Position numbers and translations under genes: made by a program. This document shows, in pieces, positions 31,832 through 44,900 of a stretch of 64,000 nt of DNA. Positions within the stretch are counted from its first letter, which is position 1. Every line of letters starts with the position of its first letter. A model generated the notes under the pieces. The model saw only the letters and a list, made by a program, of their open reading frames with translations, was not told where the DNA came from and ran no database searches. Origin of the DNA: Malachius bipustulatus. Taxonomy: Eukaryota > Arthropoda > Insecta > Coleoptera > Melyridae. Where the stretch lies: assembly GCA_910589415.1 (NCBI GenBank), contig OU342632.1, positions 42,645,341-42,709,340 of the forward strand. The letters run 5' to 3'.

Positions 31832-32483
31832 ATGTCTAAGAATCAAATTAATCTAATAAGACAACATATAGGATGCTATCCAGACTTCCCTAAACCCGGA
31901 ATTGTATTCAGGTTTGTTCATCTTATCCTCCACCTCCTAAAAGTACTACCTACTTAATTAAATTTATAGGGATATTTTTACCATTCTTCGAAAACCGGAT
32001 GTATTTGCCACCCTGAAGGAAGTTTTGGTGCAAAAAACTAAATCAATGGAACCAAAAATCGACTCCATTATTGGTCTTGATTCGAGAGGGTTTCTGCTGG
32101 GACCGTTAATATCTTTGGAACTAAATATTCCATTCGTGCCAATCAGAAAGAAGGGAAAGCTGCCTGGAAATGTCCACGCTGTTTCCTATCAACTCGAATA
32201 TGGAGAGGCAATTATATTTTTTGCACGTTTAAAAGGTTATAGATTAGTAATAATGTTTTTTTTTTAGGATACTCTAGAAATTCAAGAAAACTCTGTTACG
32301 AAGGGCCAGAATGTTTTAATTGTTGACGATCTTATTGCTACTGGAGGCTCTCTAGAAGCTAGTTGTAAATTGTTGAAGAATATAGGAGCTAATGTGGTTG
32401 CTGCATTGGTTGTTATTGAATTGGAAGATTTAAAAGGTAGTGCAAAACTACCTTGTCCTGTACATTCCATTGTTCAGTTTTAA
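31832..32483 (+). CDS. APRT: Adenine phosphoribosyltransferase
   Basis: Exons 31832-31911, 31970-32207 and 32268-32483; 534 nt, 177 aa, the usual length. It makes AMP from adenine and PRPP in purine salvage, in the cytosol. N-terminal YPDFPKPGIVFRDI, the adenine-pocket region LDSRGFLLG, IPFVPIRKKGKLPG (the flexible loop), and the PRPP-binding VLIVDDLIATGGSLEA are all present. Intron 1 is GT-AG (58 bp). Intron 2 (60 bp) appears to start with GC: GAG then GCAATT, ending TTTTTTTTAG; this join gives YGEDTLEIQ, the same length as the family. Using a GT donor downstream at about 32233 would add nine unlikely residues. Convergent with TBC1D31, 461 bp apart. Confidence 0.93.
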
Positions 32484-32944
32484 ATAGTGTGGTTATAGTT
32501 GTTAAGTAAAGTCTTTTTGATCATGTGAACTGATTTTGCATTGAGATACAAAACTTTGCTTCGAAGAGTCATTACAGATCTTTCAGATTGAAAATCAGTC
32601 AATTGAATGAAACATCATAGACCAATCATTACTGTGATAACTTTTTTTATGTTAAATAGCCAGCGCTCAAATATGAACATTTTTTTCATAGAATTTAATA
32701 AAAAAAATACATTATAATTCAATAATAATTGTATAATTTTATATAAAATATATATGTACAGATTATATGAAACATTTTATCGGTTTTTGTTTAATAAAAT
32801 ATCTTATGGTTTGACCACATATCACATTTTGTATCAATAAATTACAATAACATAAAAAATCACATTCTATAGTAGAAAATGATAATTGCAAACTATGATT
32901 AATTAATTGACCTCCAGAGGTTAACTAATTTCCTGTCAGTTTTG
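32484..32944. other. Convergent 3' flanks of APRT and TBC1D31
   Basis: Shared 3' region of the two converging genes, AT-rich. AATAAA-like signals for the plus strand occur at about 32697 and 32791. No other feature seen. Confidence 0.5.
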
Positions 32945-35900
32945 CTAAATGGGCTTCTGTATCTGATCGGTTAATCTCCACTGCTTACTTCCAGGTGAAA
33001 AGGCGTGCACTGATTGTATGATCAAACAACTTTTTTTAACATCGCATGCTTCTTGTTTTTGCTGAGATGTATTACCATTACTTCTATGGTGCTGTTCTGA
33101 AGGTGATTCGACGATGTAAGCATTACTGACCCCTTTTGTTGCACTGTAAGTTTGGCTTTGTTGCTCCTCTGCACTCACTTCTCGTTCTCGAGCACTTGGT
33201 TTATTACTGTTTCGCTCACTTAGCTCTTGCGCATCTTTTTTATCAGAAACGTGAGGACGGAAGTTGTTTATGTTATTTCTGCTGTTGTTATTGCTTGCCA
33301 TTGTGAGACTACTTCGTTGTTCAACAGATGGTTGATTTCCTGTAGCAGTGTCAATATGTTTGTTATCATTGAGAATCTTGAGGAGTTTTTGAATTTGTTC
33401 ATTTAAGTCCTTGGTTTTTCTCTCTAGGAATTCAACCTATAAAAAAATTGATTCATTAATAAACTTGAAAAAAGTTTTAGAAAAGTAATCGATTAGAATT
33501 TTCCTCATGATGAGTCTTGGAGTAAGAAGTATAATATTTTGATATTTTTAGTTCAATGTTCACATAAATTATTTTTTTGCTGGGTCTTAAGCCAATCAGA
33601 AAATCCTTGGGGCCGGTTTCGTATTAAATGTTGAAGTCACTTCAAACTATTGTTCAAAACAATAGTAAGCAAGGTAGACTTTTATAATCAGTACCATTTA
33701 TTCCTTTAATTAAGTGCAAAAGATACAAAATAAGACACCATCATACTTACTGAAATGCTATCATCGCCCCTTGCCGATCTATACTTCTGCTTTACCAATT
33801 CCTTTTCTACTAGCGAAATCAACTCATCAATAGCTTTTATACCAATTGCTACATTGATTTGTTTCAAATGCTCTGTGTTATAATGTAATGGTGGGTCCTG
33901 AAAAGTTTTTCATATTCATTATATTACAAATAGTCAGAAATAATGATTTCTCCCATATTCCTGAATAGCAATAAATACCTGCTTCACTGTGGTACCATCT
34001 AGAAAACTATGTCCAGGCTCTAGGTGTTCATGTAGTATTTCAGAACCTCTCTCCGAACTCATCAGGTTATCTATTTTCCACCTTTGCTTTATCAGTTCGT
34101 TATATTGTCTCGTTAGCTCCTCTTCTTCTTTCTTCATTTGAAGTGTATCTGAGTGAGATTTCAACTGAGCATCCATTAAATTAGATTCCATTCTTCTGAG
34201 CTTTTGTTCCTCACTATACTCCTCTAGTTTTTTATTAGCGTACTGTGACAATTCCAAATTTTTTTCTTGCAGCTTTTGTTGTAATTGATGCAACTGTTCT
34301 TGTTGTTTCTTAACTTTGTTCTGTTCTTGCAGTAATTTTTGTTTGAATGCCTTTTCTGCTTCTAAAAAAATTGTTTACGTACTTACATTATCAAGAAAAC
34401 GGTGCAGTTAATAATAACAAAACCAACCAAACAGTCTCTGCCTCTTCACTTCATCCTTTTGAATTTCTTCAACAAGTTTCTCTTCTTCAGCACTTTTTTT
34501 CTTTAAATCTTCTACTGTTTGCTCAATTCTGGTGGCTTCTTCTCTCAATTGAGCTTTATCGTCTTCAAAATCAAGCACCACTTTAGGATAATCCATAAAT
34601 TTGGGGTAATGACCAATCTCTATCCTTGAAAATGCATTTAAATATTGTCTGGGATGCATATTGGGACTTGTGGTATTTAATATGTGGTACGTTTTTGCGA
34701 TCAGTTTTTTTATGTTTGTAGGATTTTGACAATGGTAGAAGTAGCAAAACTGCCCGGAAACCTTTAATTCGAGTAGAGAAGTTTTATGCATTATATTATA
34801 AGCAGCTACAGCACATAACAGAAAAGCCGGCTCGTTACTTAGAACGTGATCCCAGAATACTAGCCATTGCTGAATGGTTAGAACCTCTGAAAAAGCCGTC
34901 TCCAATAATGTCCAAGCGTATATTTGCGGCGCAACTCCAATATTATCCATATGTTGTACCAAATTTGGACATTGCTCCAGAAGAACGTTCTCGATTATTG
35001 CTAGAATATTGCAAGGTAGTAGCGGGAAGTATTCAAACCAATATTGGCACCAGTTTACTAAAACAATACAATATACTAGCATTAAAAAAATAATTAAAAA
35101 AAAAACAGATAATTCTTACATATTACAGTACAGAGGGCTTCGAAACAAGAAATCGGTTTGTTATTGAAAACTTTCACAAATGGAAAGCAAAAAACCGGCA
35201 AATACTCGACATGTTCAAAAAATGGGCACCAAGTTACCAAATTATCAAGCAACTTCCGTAAGTTTCTTATACTCTTTTTATCTTCCAAGGGATATTTTTT
35301 ATAAAGATCGGGGAAGGACACTGTGGTAACTCTATTAATAATACTATTGTATTGATTTTTATTATTTGGTAGAGACAGTAAATGTTCCCATATTGTCATC
35401 CTGTACGATTCCGGATATTCCCCACATTCCTTCAGTATTCCTCTTAATTTTTCAATATCCAATACCTCACAAAGCTATAAAAAATAATATGAAATCACAG
35501 AAGAAAAATCAGCTCATTATTACCTCTCGTTTCACTAGTCCGATTTTTGAGCAGCACTTTCTGAGTCTAACTTTTCCGTCCGTGGTAGTCGCAGTAAGTT
35601 CGCCCATTTTAACAGGCTGCGTTGTGTATAAAGAAATATCGTAAACCTCAATTGCACCGGAACACAAGCAACAAGCTATATAATCTGATACTCCTGTATA
35701 CGAACAATCGAAACATCCAATTTCGGATATGGTCGCTAATTCACTGATGATAAAATTCTTGTCAGTTTCGTAGAAATAAATCACGCCCTGCCCAGATAGT
35801 ATTGCTAGGATTTTGTTGTATCCACCATCAAACGATTGAGGGATGAATACGATTTTTCTAACTGCGAGGATGTAATCAGGGAGGGACACAGTTCTGTGCA

Positions 35901-38900
35901 TTTCCCATGTGTCGGTGCGAAAAAATGCCAGTTTGTTCGAGTATCCGGCTAAAATTAAGTCTTTTCCATTTCTGAAATAGAAAAATATAAAATAGAAATG
36001 ATTGAAATAAATAATTTTTAAATTAACAAGCATAGACATTTTAAACAGTGGTGAAGTTGACGTTAAAATATAAGAGAAAAGGAAAACAAAAACCATCAAG
36101 TACTGAGCTGGATGGAAAAAAGATAGAGAATCATATGAGTTATATATAAAAATCTGGTAACTAGGCGCTTTTATAAAAAATAGAAAATGACACGCTAAAT
36201 AAAAAAGTAAAAAAAAAAACAAATAGAACCAAGAACAAAAATAAGATACTTCATAGACACTGAAAAAAAGTAGTTATAGTGGAAAAGGCAGCTAGTTTGA
36301 AATACTATTGTCCTATCAACCAAAGTGGCTATGACGTTATTAATAATAAAATTGCAAGGTTGTCAGTTTTCAAGACAGGATGAATTACTAAGTTTATATG
36401 TGAGGTCAGGTAATAAATTAATCAAAATAGAACTGAAAATTATTATTAATCTTCCAAGAGTGGCAGATCTCATAACACAAATAAACGAATATCTCTAACC
36501 CACCTAAATCGAAATATTCGGAATAAGACGAGCAATCTCCCTGTGAATGACATTCATAATCATAAATTATGCAGAAAGTAATAATTTGACAGTAACTTTC
36601 ATTCGAATAAATCCGACTGCATGGTTCAGTGTGCTACCACCTCAAATCATTTCATCACACGCTCAGAGGTGTATGTGCTTTGTGTAAATAAGGTTGGTAT
36701 AAAGATGTTGTTATTCGTAACGTCATGGCCAGTTTAGTTGACATGCCCTATACAGGGTGTCCCCGGATCGACTTTAAAAGAGGAAAAACTTTTTTGTTTT
36801 TGATTTCTCAGAAAATTTCACTCTTCATGATCTGGCCTGCTTGATTTCAAATCCCCAAAACAAAAGTTACTTTTTAGGTAACTCGAGCGGTTCTTGAGAT
36901 AATATAATTTTTCTTTAATAATTGGAATTTTTTTCATATGTAATTTAATTTTTTCTGAAGAAATTCAAATAATCGTAACATGAAATGAAATTCTCAAAAA
37001 GGACAACTATTGAGTAGTGTAGTAGCAGCGGCAAGGTGCACATCGTTGCCGTAGTGCGATATAGTATAATATGAACAAACCGAATAATTTAAATGTAAAA
37101 GGATAAAAATATAGCTGAAATGAGTAGCAAGTGTAGTGTGTGTACAAAGGAGGTTGAAAGTGGAGAGCAAGGTTGGAATTGTGGATTATGTAGAAAACCA
37201 GTACACAAAGTGTGTATGAATATTTCAGACAATGAATGCAAAATACTGAAGAAGAGTACTGCACTTTGGTTTATTTGTCAACCCTGTAGAAATGATTATA
37301 AAATTTACAAACAAAGGATTTTAGAAGGTGGATTGGACATGATAGTCCAATTCATCTACAAAATGGATGCAAAAATGCAAGAACAAGCGGCAGAACAAAA
37401 GGTATTAGCAAATAATATAGATAAGATAGTAAAAAAGTTGGAAGATAAAAAGGAGAAGATATCATATAAGGATGCAATTAAGGAAACAATCACACCTGTG
37501 ATTATTAAACCTAAAAATGAGATAAAGAAAAATGAAGTTAAAAAGGAACATGAAAAAATTGAAAAGGAATTGAGGGATACTGTTGATCCTATCTCCAACA
37601 AAGTGAAAAGCATAAAGAAAACAAAAGGTGGTGCTATTATAGTAAATTGTGAAACGAAACAGGATGGCGAAAATCTCAAAGCAGAAGTTAGTAAGAAGAT
37701 GACAGATTATAAAGCAGATATGATTGAGAAGTTAAATAGAAGAATAAAAATATGTGGACTGAGTGAAGTAAATGAAGACGAAGAAATAATCAGTCAAATT
37801 AAGCAACAGAACAACTATGTGAATCAGATAAAGATAGTTAAATTGTTAGAAACAAAGAAAAAAAGATACTGGGATTTGATTGCAGAAGTGGATGAGGCAT
37901 CGTTCAAGCAGATAATGGAGATGCAAAAAATTAACATTGGTTGGGATCGCTGTTATGTTTACGAGCATGTATATATAAAGCGATGCTTCAATTGTGGGGG
38001 ATACAATCATAAAAAAGAAGAATGTAAAAATAGAATGGCGTGTTTCAGATGCAGCGGGGAACATATAGCAAAAGACTGCGATAAAAAGAAGAAATGTATC
38101 AATTGTGTTGAGGTGAATAGAAAATTGCATTTGAATATGGACGAAAGCCATGATGTTTTTGATGTAAATTGTGGTGTATACAAGAAGAAAATGGAACAGA
38201 AAAAGAAGAAAATGGTGAATATTTGGTAGCAATCAATGGACAAAAGGGATAAAAAGTGCAACTTTAGGATATTTTACACAAACATACAGGGTATTACTAC
38301 AAATTTAGATATGGTAAGGCTACAAAATGTAAATAATAAATACGATATTGTGATGCTGTCGGAAACACATCAGACTGAAAACATTTTAGATAATGAAATT
38401 GAAATTAAAGGTTATACATTAATAAGAAATGATTCAGATTCGAGACATACAGGTGGAACTATTGTTTATATAAAAAAAAATATTGTAGTAGTAAGCTCAA
38501 AAGAAATATACCGAAATATGTATTGGTTTCAAAGCGTTACTGTAGTATATAAAAATGAAAGGTTCAACTTAAATGTGGTTTATAGATCGCCACAAAACAA
38601 TGCAAACATATTTTTAGATGAATTTGCGGAAATACTTTCAGAAAAGGAAGAAAACAATAATGAATCAAACATTATACTAGGCGATTTTAATATCGATTTG
38701 ATGACTAAAGAAGCTAAATCAAAAAGAATGTTGCAAGTAATTAATGATGAAGGTTTCATACAGCTGATACAAAGTCCAACAAGAATAACAAGTGAAAGTA
38801 GGACATTATTAGATTATTGTATTGTGGATAAACATGTCACATATAGGTATGAAATGGATATTATAAACAATAACGATGACAAAATTACTGACCACGCGAT

Positions 38901-41900
38901 CTTAGAAATAAACATAGGTATCGAGAATAAGAATAAAAACATGATAGTGCAAAATAAGCAAAAAGAAATAACGAGGATAAAAAATTATGATTCTGATAAA
39001 TTTAGAGATAAATTGGATAAAGTAAATTGGATAAATATGGAAAATTTGAATTTTCACGACAGATGGACGGAACTAGTAAAAAAACTGCAGGAAACAGTAA
39101 ATACATTTGTAGTTAAAAAAGAAATAAAATTTTTAGAAGTAACAAATCTGTGGTATGGGAAAAAATTAAAATTAATGAAAAAAGAAAATGTTTATTTGTA
39201 TAAAAAAGCAAAGTTTTCTAATTTAAAAGAGGACTGGAATAGATATAATTCAAACAAAAAAGAATACCACAGAGAAATTAAACAAGCAAAGAATAAATAC
39301 ATACAGGAAAAATTAAACAAGTGCATGGACGACTCTAAGGCTACATGGAGAGTCTTAAAAGAATTGTTAAGAAATGAGCAAACAAATGACATTGAATATA
39401 TTGAAATTGATGGTGAATTAATTACAAATAAAAATGATATATCGCATAAAATGAATGACTATTTCATAGATAGTATAACAGAGTTAAATAGGAATATTCC
39501 ACGCTCGAAATATAGAGAAGATATTGTTATTTCCAAGGATACTTTTAAATTTAGGCCTGTTACAATTTCAGAAGTCAAAGAAAAATTGAAGGTCATGAAG
39601 AATAAAAATGATTTAGGAAAGATTAATAAGACTATTATAATTGATGCACTACCAATAATGGCGGTGTATTTGACAAATATCATAAATGAGACTATCTCTC
39701 GAGGTGAGTATCCAGCATGTTTAAAAAATTCAGTTGTTATTCCAGTTCCAAAAATCAAAACAGCAAAAAAATGTAGTGATTACAGGCCAATAAACATGAT
39801 GCCGACACTCGAAAAACTAATCGAAATGATAATAAAACATCAAATGGTAGAATTTATTGACAATACAGGTATATTGATTGAGGAACAGTCTGGTTTCAGA
39901 GAAAATCACTCTTGTGAAACGGCACTATGTGCAGTAATCAATGAGTGGAAAGAGCGAATGAGCATGGGCAAGATTACAATTGCAGTGTTTCTGGACTTTA
40001 AACGTGCATTTGAGACAATAGATAGGACCATTTTATTAAATAAATTAGAGAAATACGGTTTCAAAAATGAAGGGCTATCAGTGATAAGAAGCTTCCTGGA
40101 GGATAGAACACAACAAGTACTTGTAAACGGGATACTATCCAGTAAAAAACATATAAATCTAGGAGTTCCCCAGGGAACAGTGTTAGGGCCATTATTGTTT
40201 ATATTGTATATCAATGACATTAAAAGAGCTTTGGAATACTGCAGCATTAAAATGTTTGCGGATGATACATTATTGTATGTAAGTGGTAACGACATAAATG
40301 ATTTAGTGAACAAAATGAACAGTGATTTAGATAGAATAGTGGAATACTTGTATTATAATAAATTAAAACTGAATTTGGAGAAAACAAAATCGATGATTTT
40401 AACAAGAAATAAAAAAGTGAATAAAACAGTTGATATTGTAATAGACGGTAAAAAGATTGATATTGCAGAAAATATGAAATACTTAGGTGTAATCATAGAT
40501 GATAAGTTGAATTTTAATGAACACACAGATTATATTTGTAGCAAAATAGCACAAAGAATAGGTGTATTGAGTAGACTAAAAAACAAACTTGATTACTCGC
40601 AGAAAATCATGGTAGCTAGGTCAATGATTTGTTGTTATTATGAATACGTCCCGTCTATTATGTTATCGTTTAGTAAGAATCAAATTGACAGGTTACAAAA
40701 ATTACAGAACAAATTAATGAGGACAGTTTTAAAAGTTAATAGAAGAGCCCATATTTCTGATATGCTTGATAGCTTAGGATGGATGTCTGTCGAACAAAGA
40801 ATAAAGTATAATAGTATTAAGATGGTGTTTAATATAGTTAATAATGAAGGATTTCCGAATTACTTAAGAAAATATATCAGTTATAAAAAAGACAGAAATT
40901 ATGAAATGCAGCTTAGAAATGACGAACATTTGGCGCTAATGAGACCAATAAATGAGTTACATAGAAACTCATTTTTCTATAAAAGTTTTGATTTATATAA
41001 TTGTTTACCAACAAAGTTAAAAAATGAAACAAATTTTAATGCATTTAAAAGACTGCTAAGTGTATACATAAAAAATCCGAACAATTAGCTAGTAAGAAAA
41101 ATGTATAGGAAAGTAGGTTTGATTTAGTGTAGATTTAATTAAGTATTATACATATATTATGGTATTATAGTTATAAAGAATGTAATATTCTAGAAAAATA
41201 AAGATTATTATTATTATAACTATTAATTTTCTATTCGAATAATGCTCCTCCTTTTTCTGCACAGATTTCAATGCGAGCTTTCCCAGTTCCGTAACATTGA
41301 ATTAGATAAATTCTTTGTTGTAAAGTCAACATTATAGCATACAGTAGATTAATTTGCAGTTCAATTGATTTGTTAGATTTGACAACTGCTGTCAGTGTTG
41401 TTTTTCAATGAAATCATCATACCAAGCTTACGTCTAAAAATTACGAAAAAAAATTTAAGTGCAATTATTGAAGAAAAATTATATTATCTCAAGAACCGTT
41501 CGAGTTACCTAAAAAGTAACTTTTGTTTTGGGGATTTGAAATCAAGCAGGCCAGATCATCAAGAGTGAAATTTTCTGAGAAATCAAAAACAAAAAAGTTT
41601 TTTCTCTTTTAAAGTCGATCCGGGGACACACGGTATAATAGTGAAGAAAAATTATGACCAAGAAAATTCTAAAACAAAATAGTTGAAGAAAAGCAAGAAG
41701 TAGGTAATAAATGATCGTGGTTTGAGGCTTACAAAAGGTGAACACACTAATCAGTAAAAGTATTCTGAGTGGGCTATTTATTAAACCTTCTGATATAAAA
41801 ATGAATAAAAAAAAATATAGGTATTCATCTTGCAACCTCAGATTAATTTTAATATAACCTACCATCAGGAATTATCTAAATAAGTTGTAAATTGTAATAT

Positions 41901-44900
41901 TTGTAATGGGAAAATATATTAAAGAAAGAAATAAATAAATAAAGGATTTTCAGACGTGAAGGAAGAAAAATGGTCCCAAGTTGAAAAACCTTATTTTTCA
42001 TCCGAGTATTGATTTAGGTACTGTGAAATGTGTACCGACTTACCACAGACAATTAATTAATAAGGAAGAAAGGAAGATGGTTTAATTTAAATTCAAACTG
42101 TACCTGGTTATGGCAATACTTTTTATTACAAAATCTACAGGTGGAACGCTGATAAATTCCTCGAAAGTTTTCGATTTCCATACTTGTATGATATTATCCT
42201 CAAAACACATCAGGACATTACCGGTTTGAGGCATAAAACAGAGCTGCAAAAAGTAATATTTTTTAAAATTTGCTACGAAATAAATGAAATTTTTTTCATA
42301 TAAAAGTAAAATGATTGCTTAGGCGTTACCTGCTTAAAGGTATCTATAAAATTAAACTTTTTTAATTGATGCTGTTTTTTTGTCAATATTGCTGAAATTT
42401 GGTTGTTATTCACATTAATAAGGAGCTTCTCAAGCCCAAAGTAGACTAAAATTATTAAGCCCAGGGGGCACCCTCACCAATATTACTGCAAAGAAAAATG
42501 TACACCACTGACACAGACTACTACTGCTGCAGATTTAAAGAAATATAAGACCCTTTGACACATTTAAAATTATGACATTATAAAACGGCATTGAGATTGA
42601 AATTAACAGCATACCTTTTTTTTGCCCTGTTCAATTTAGTGGCAAGTCAATTACTACACGATTTTAATAATATGATGTTGGATGTTTTTATTACAAGTTT
42701 AGAAATGCTTTCTCTCCAATTTACAATTATTACAGTTTCTCGTAAGAGAAAAGGGAAATTAAAACACTTGGGAGAGCTCGAGGAGGAGCTATTCCAAATA
42801 AAAACAAAGAAATAAGGTCATTTTTCAGGAATTGTCCAAAGTTTATAATGGCATCGTGAATCATAACAAGATGACCTGTAAACTGGAAGCTCTCCTTTAC
42901 TACTTATTGACCGCTTTTTCTTATCATTAAGGTCATTCCCTGATTCAGGACTCTCCTTTTCTCCTTTATTAAACAAAACAGTTCAAATTGTACCTAATTT
43001 TTTTCTGTTGCATTAGTTTTCTTGGTAAATATACAGAAGTGGCGCCTCAGTTTTCAATGCAATAACGTGCATGGCACTGTTCAAGTTATAGTCATACAAT
43101 GTTGTCTGATTCTACAGGGTGATTCAAAATTCAATGCAAAGATTTTAAGGGCGTATTTACGAGCCAAAAATAAGAATTTTTTTTTCATATAATCATATGT
43201 CCTAACTTGCTTCGTTTTCTAGATACAGGGTGTAAAATTTTGAAAAAAAAATCGATTTTTTATTAATTACTCGAAAACCTTTCAGGCGATTTAAATATAA
43301 TTTTATAGACTTATTTGTTGTCATAAGGGCCTTCCTTTGATGGGAATAACATGAATTAATTTATATTAATTCCAGTGGCGTCTCAGGGGGCTACCTGAAT
43401 TAAATTAAATGAATCTCAATAATCGATGTGAATTTATTAGTTGTTTTAATAGAGCCTGGCCTCGGGCCTGGCACAGATTTTGATTTTTTTCTTGGAAACA
43501 AAGCTAGATACGAGTAAAGCTCAGGAGGCAATAAAGTTACATTATTGACCGCTTAATCTAAAAAAAATATCAATTGTTAAAAGAGCAGTGGCGTACCATA
43601 ATTTTACCTATAAGTTTCAAGTAGGTAGCCGCCTGAGACGCCACTGGAATTAATAAATTTATGTTATTCCCATCAAAAGAAGTTCCTTATAACGACAAAT
43701 AAGCCTACCAAATTTTATTTAAATCGGCTGAAAGGTTTTTGAGTAATTAATAAAAAATCAATTTTATTTTCAAAATTTTACACCCTGTATCTAGAAAACG
43801 AAGCAAGTTAGGACATACGATTATATGAAAAAATTTTCTTATTTTTGGCTGGTAAATAATGCCCCTAAAATCTTTGCACTGAATTTTGAATCACCCTGTA
43901 TTTTTCAAGAGATGACCTAAAACTGACCAACATACGATATAATTTGGGTCATTGGTCATTATTGTAAGGTTCTTTCTCTCCTGAAATTTACGACCCCAAT
44001 GGATTTTTCTTTATCTTCTGTATTTTTTACTTTCTTTTTTTCGTTTTCCTATTGCACTTTCAGGGGAGAGAGAGAGAGAGCCTATAACAAGGACCAATGA
44101 CCTAACTTAACAGGTTCTGGTCAGTTTCTGGTCATCTCTATTCTTAATTATTCAGTAAAATCAGTAACTATAATCTGTCAGCCAGTGGCGGCGATAAGGA
44201 CTTGTCCCACCCTCGCCCGCGAATTTTTCAATGGTCATTCATGATTTTCTAGAAAATATGATGATCATTAAATAACCAAGAAAAAACATTGTGAAAGTAA
44301 AACCAATTTTGGCTAACAACTTCCGGTGGGTCTGGGAGTACAAAGTACTACCCAAAGAAGGGAGGGGGGTGCAAGGGGCTCTCCGGATTTTTTTTCAGAA
44401 AAATTGTGTAAAATATGTAGTATTGTATTTTCAATGTGGGTTTCATCAGGTCATCATCTGAATTCTTTTTTTTAATAGTGTAAGATACACCACTCAAAAA
44501 TGAAACTCTCGCGTCCCAACATTTTGCCTGATTTTGATTGGGGACAACTTTCGATATTCCTAAGGGAATTTTGATTATTTAATGCATAAGCTGCCCTTTG
44601 CTTTATATTTTACTTTTATTGGATTTAAAGTAAAAAACTTGCAAAAAAATCCTACAGGGTGATATTATGTGGAGGGGTGCAGAATCACTTAATTGTTTTG
44701 ATCTCCCAGTTTTCCAAATAAATTTTTCTTGCGTGTTTTTGAAATAATTTAACCTTGAGTGTCGTCTCCAGACGGTTATGAAATTTTCGGTTTAATACCA
44801 GTATTTTTATTTACAGGTGATCTCAAAAAATTAACTGTTTGGTTGAAGTTGAAGTGATTTTTTAATTCTTTCCTCTCTGACAAATTTTTGAAATTTTTGT

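Larger units (their letters stand above)
37012..41217 (+). mobile_element. Full-length CR1/Jockey-like LINE
   Basis: 4.2-kb plus-strand element with two open, apparently intact ORFs, a short 5' UTR (about 108 bp) and an (ATT)n tail ending at 41217. AACTATT stands on both sides (37005-37011 and 41218-41224) as a probable 7-bp target-site duplication. The element lies antisense to TBC1D31 inside its intron 2. Confidence 0.9.
36753..41633. mobile_element. CAGGGTG hairpin element split by a full-length LINE
   Basis: Left end CAGGGTGTCCCCGGATCGAC at 36753; right end GTCGATCCGGGGACACACGG ending 41633; TA outside. The arms pair over about 180 bp (AAAACAAAAGTTACTTTTTA, GAACCGTTCGAGTTACC). The LINE at 37012-41217 lies between the arms. 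In TBC1D31 intron 2. Confidence 0.88.

Noticed and set aside
35094..35126. Donor at 35125-35126 for TBC1D31 exon 4
   Set aside because: That join puts the next exon out of phase and meets a stop; the GT at 35118-35119 gives CTVILNWCQ in frame, as in the family.
35509..36222. 237-aa frame taken as one exon of TBC1D31
   Set aside because: Only 35524-35971 matches the WD-region; the part upstream of 35971 is intron, shown by the acceptor and the in-phase join to 42104-42243.
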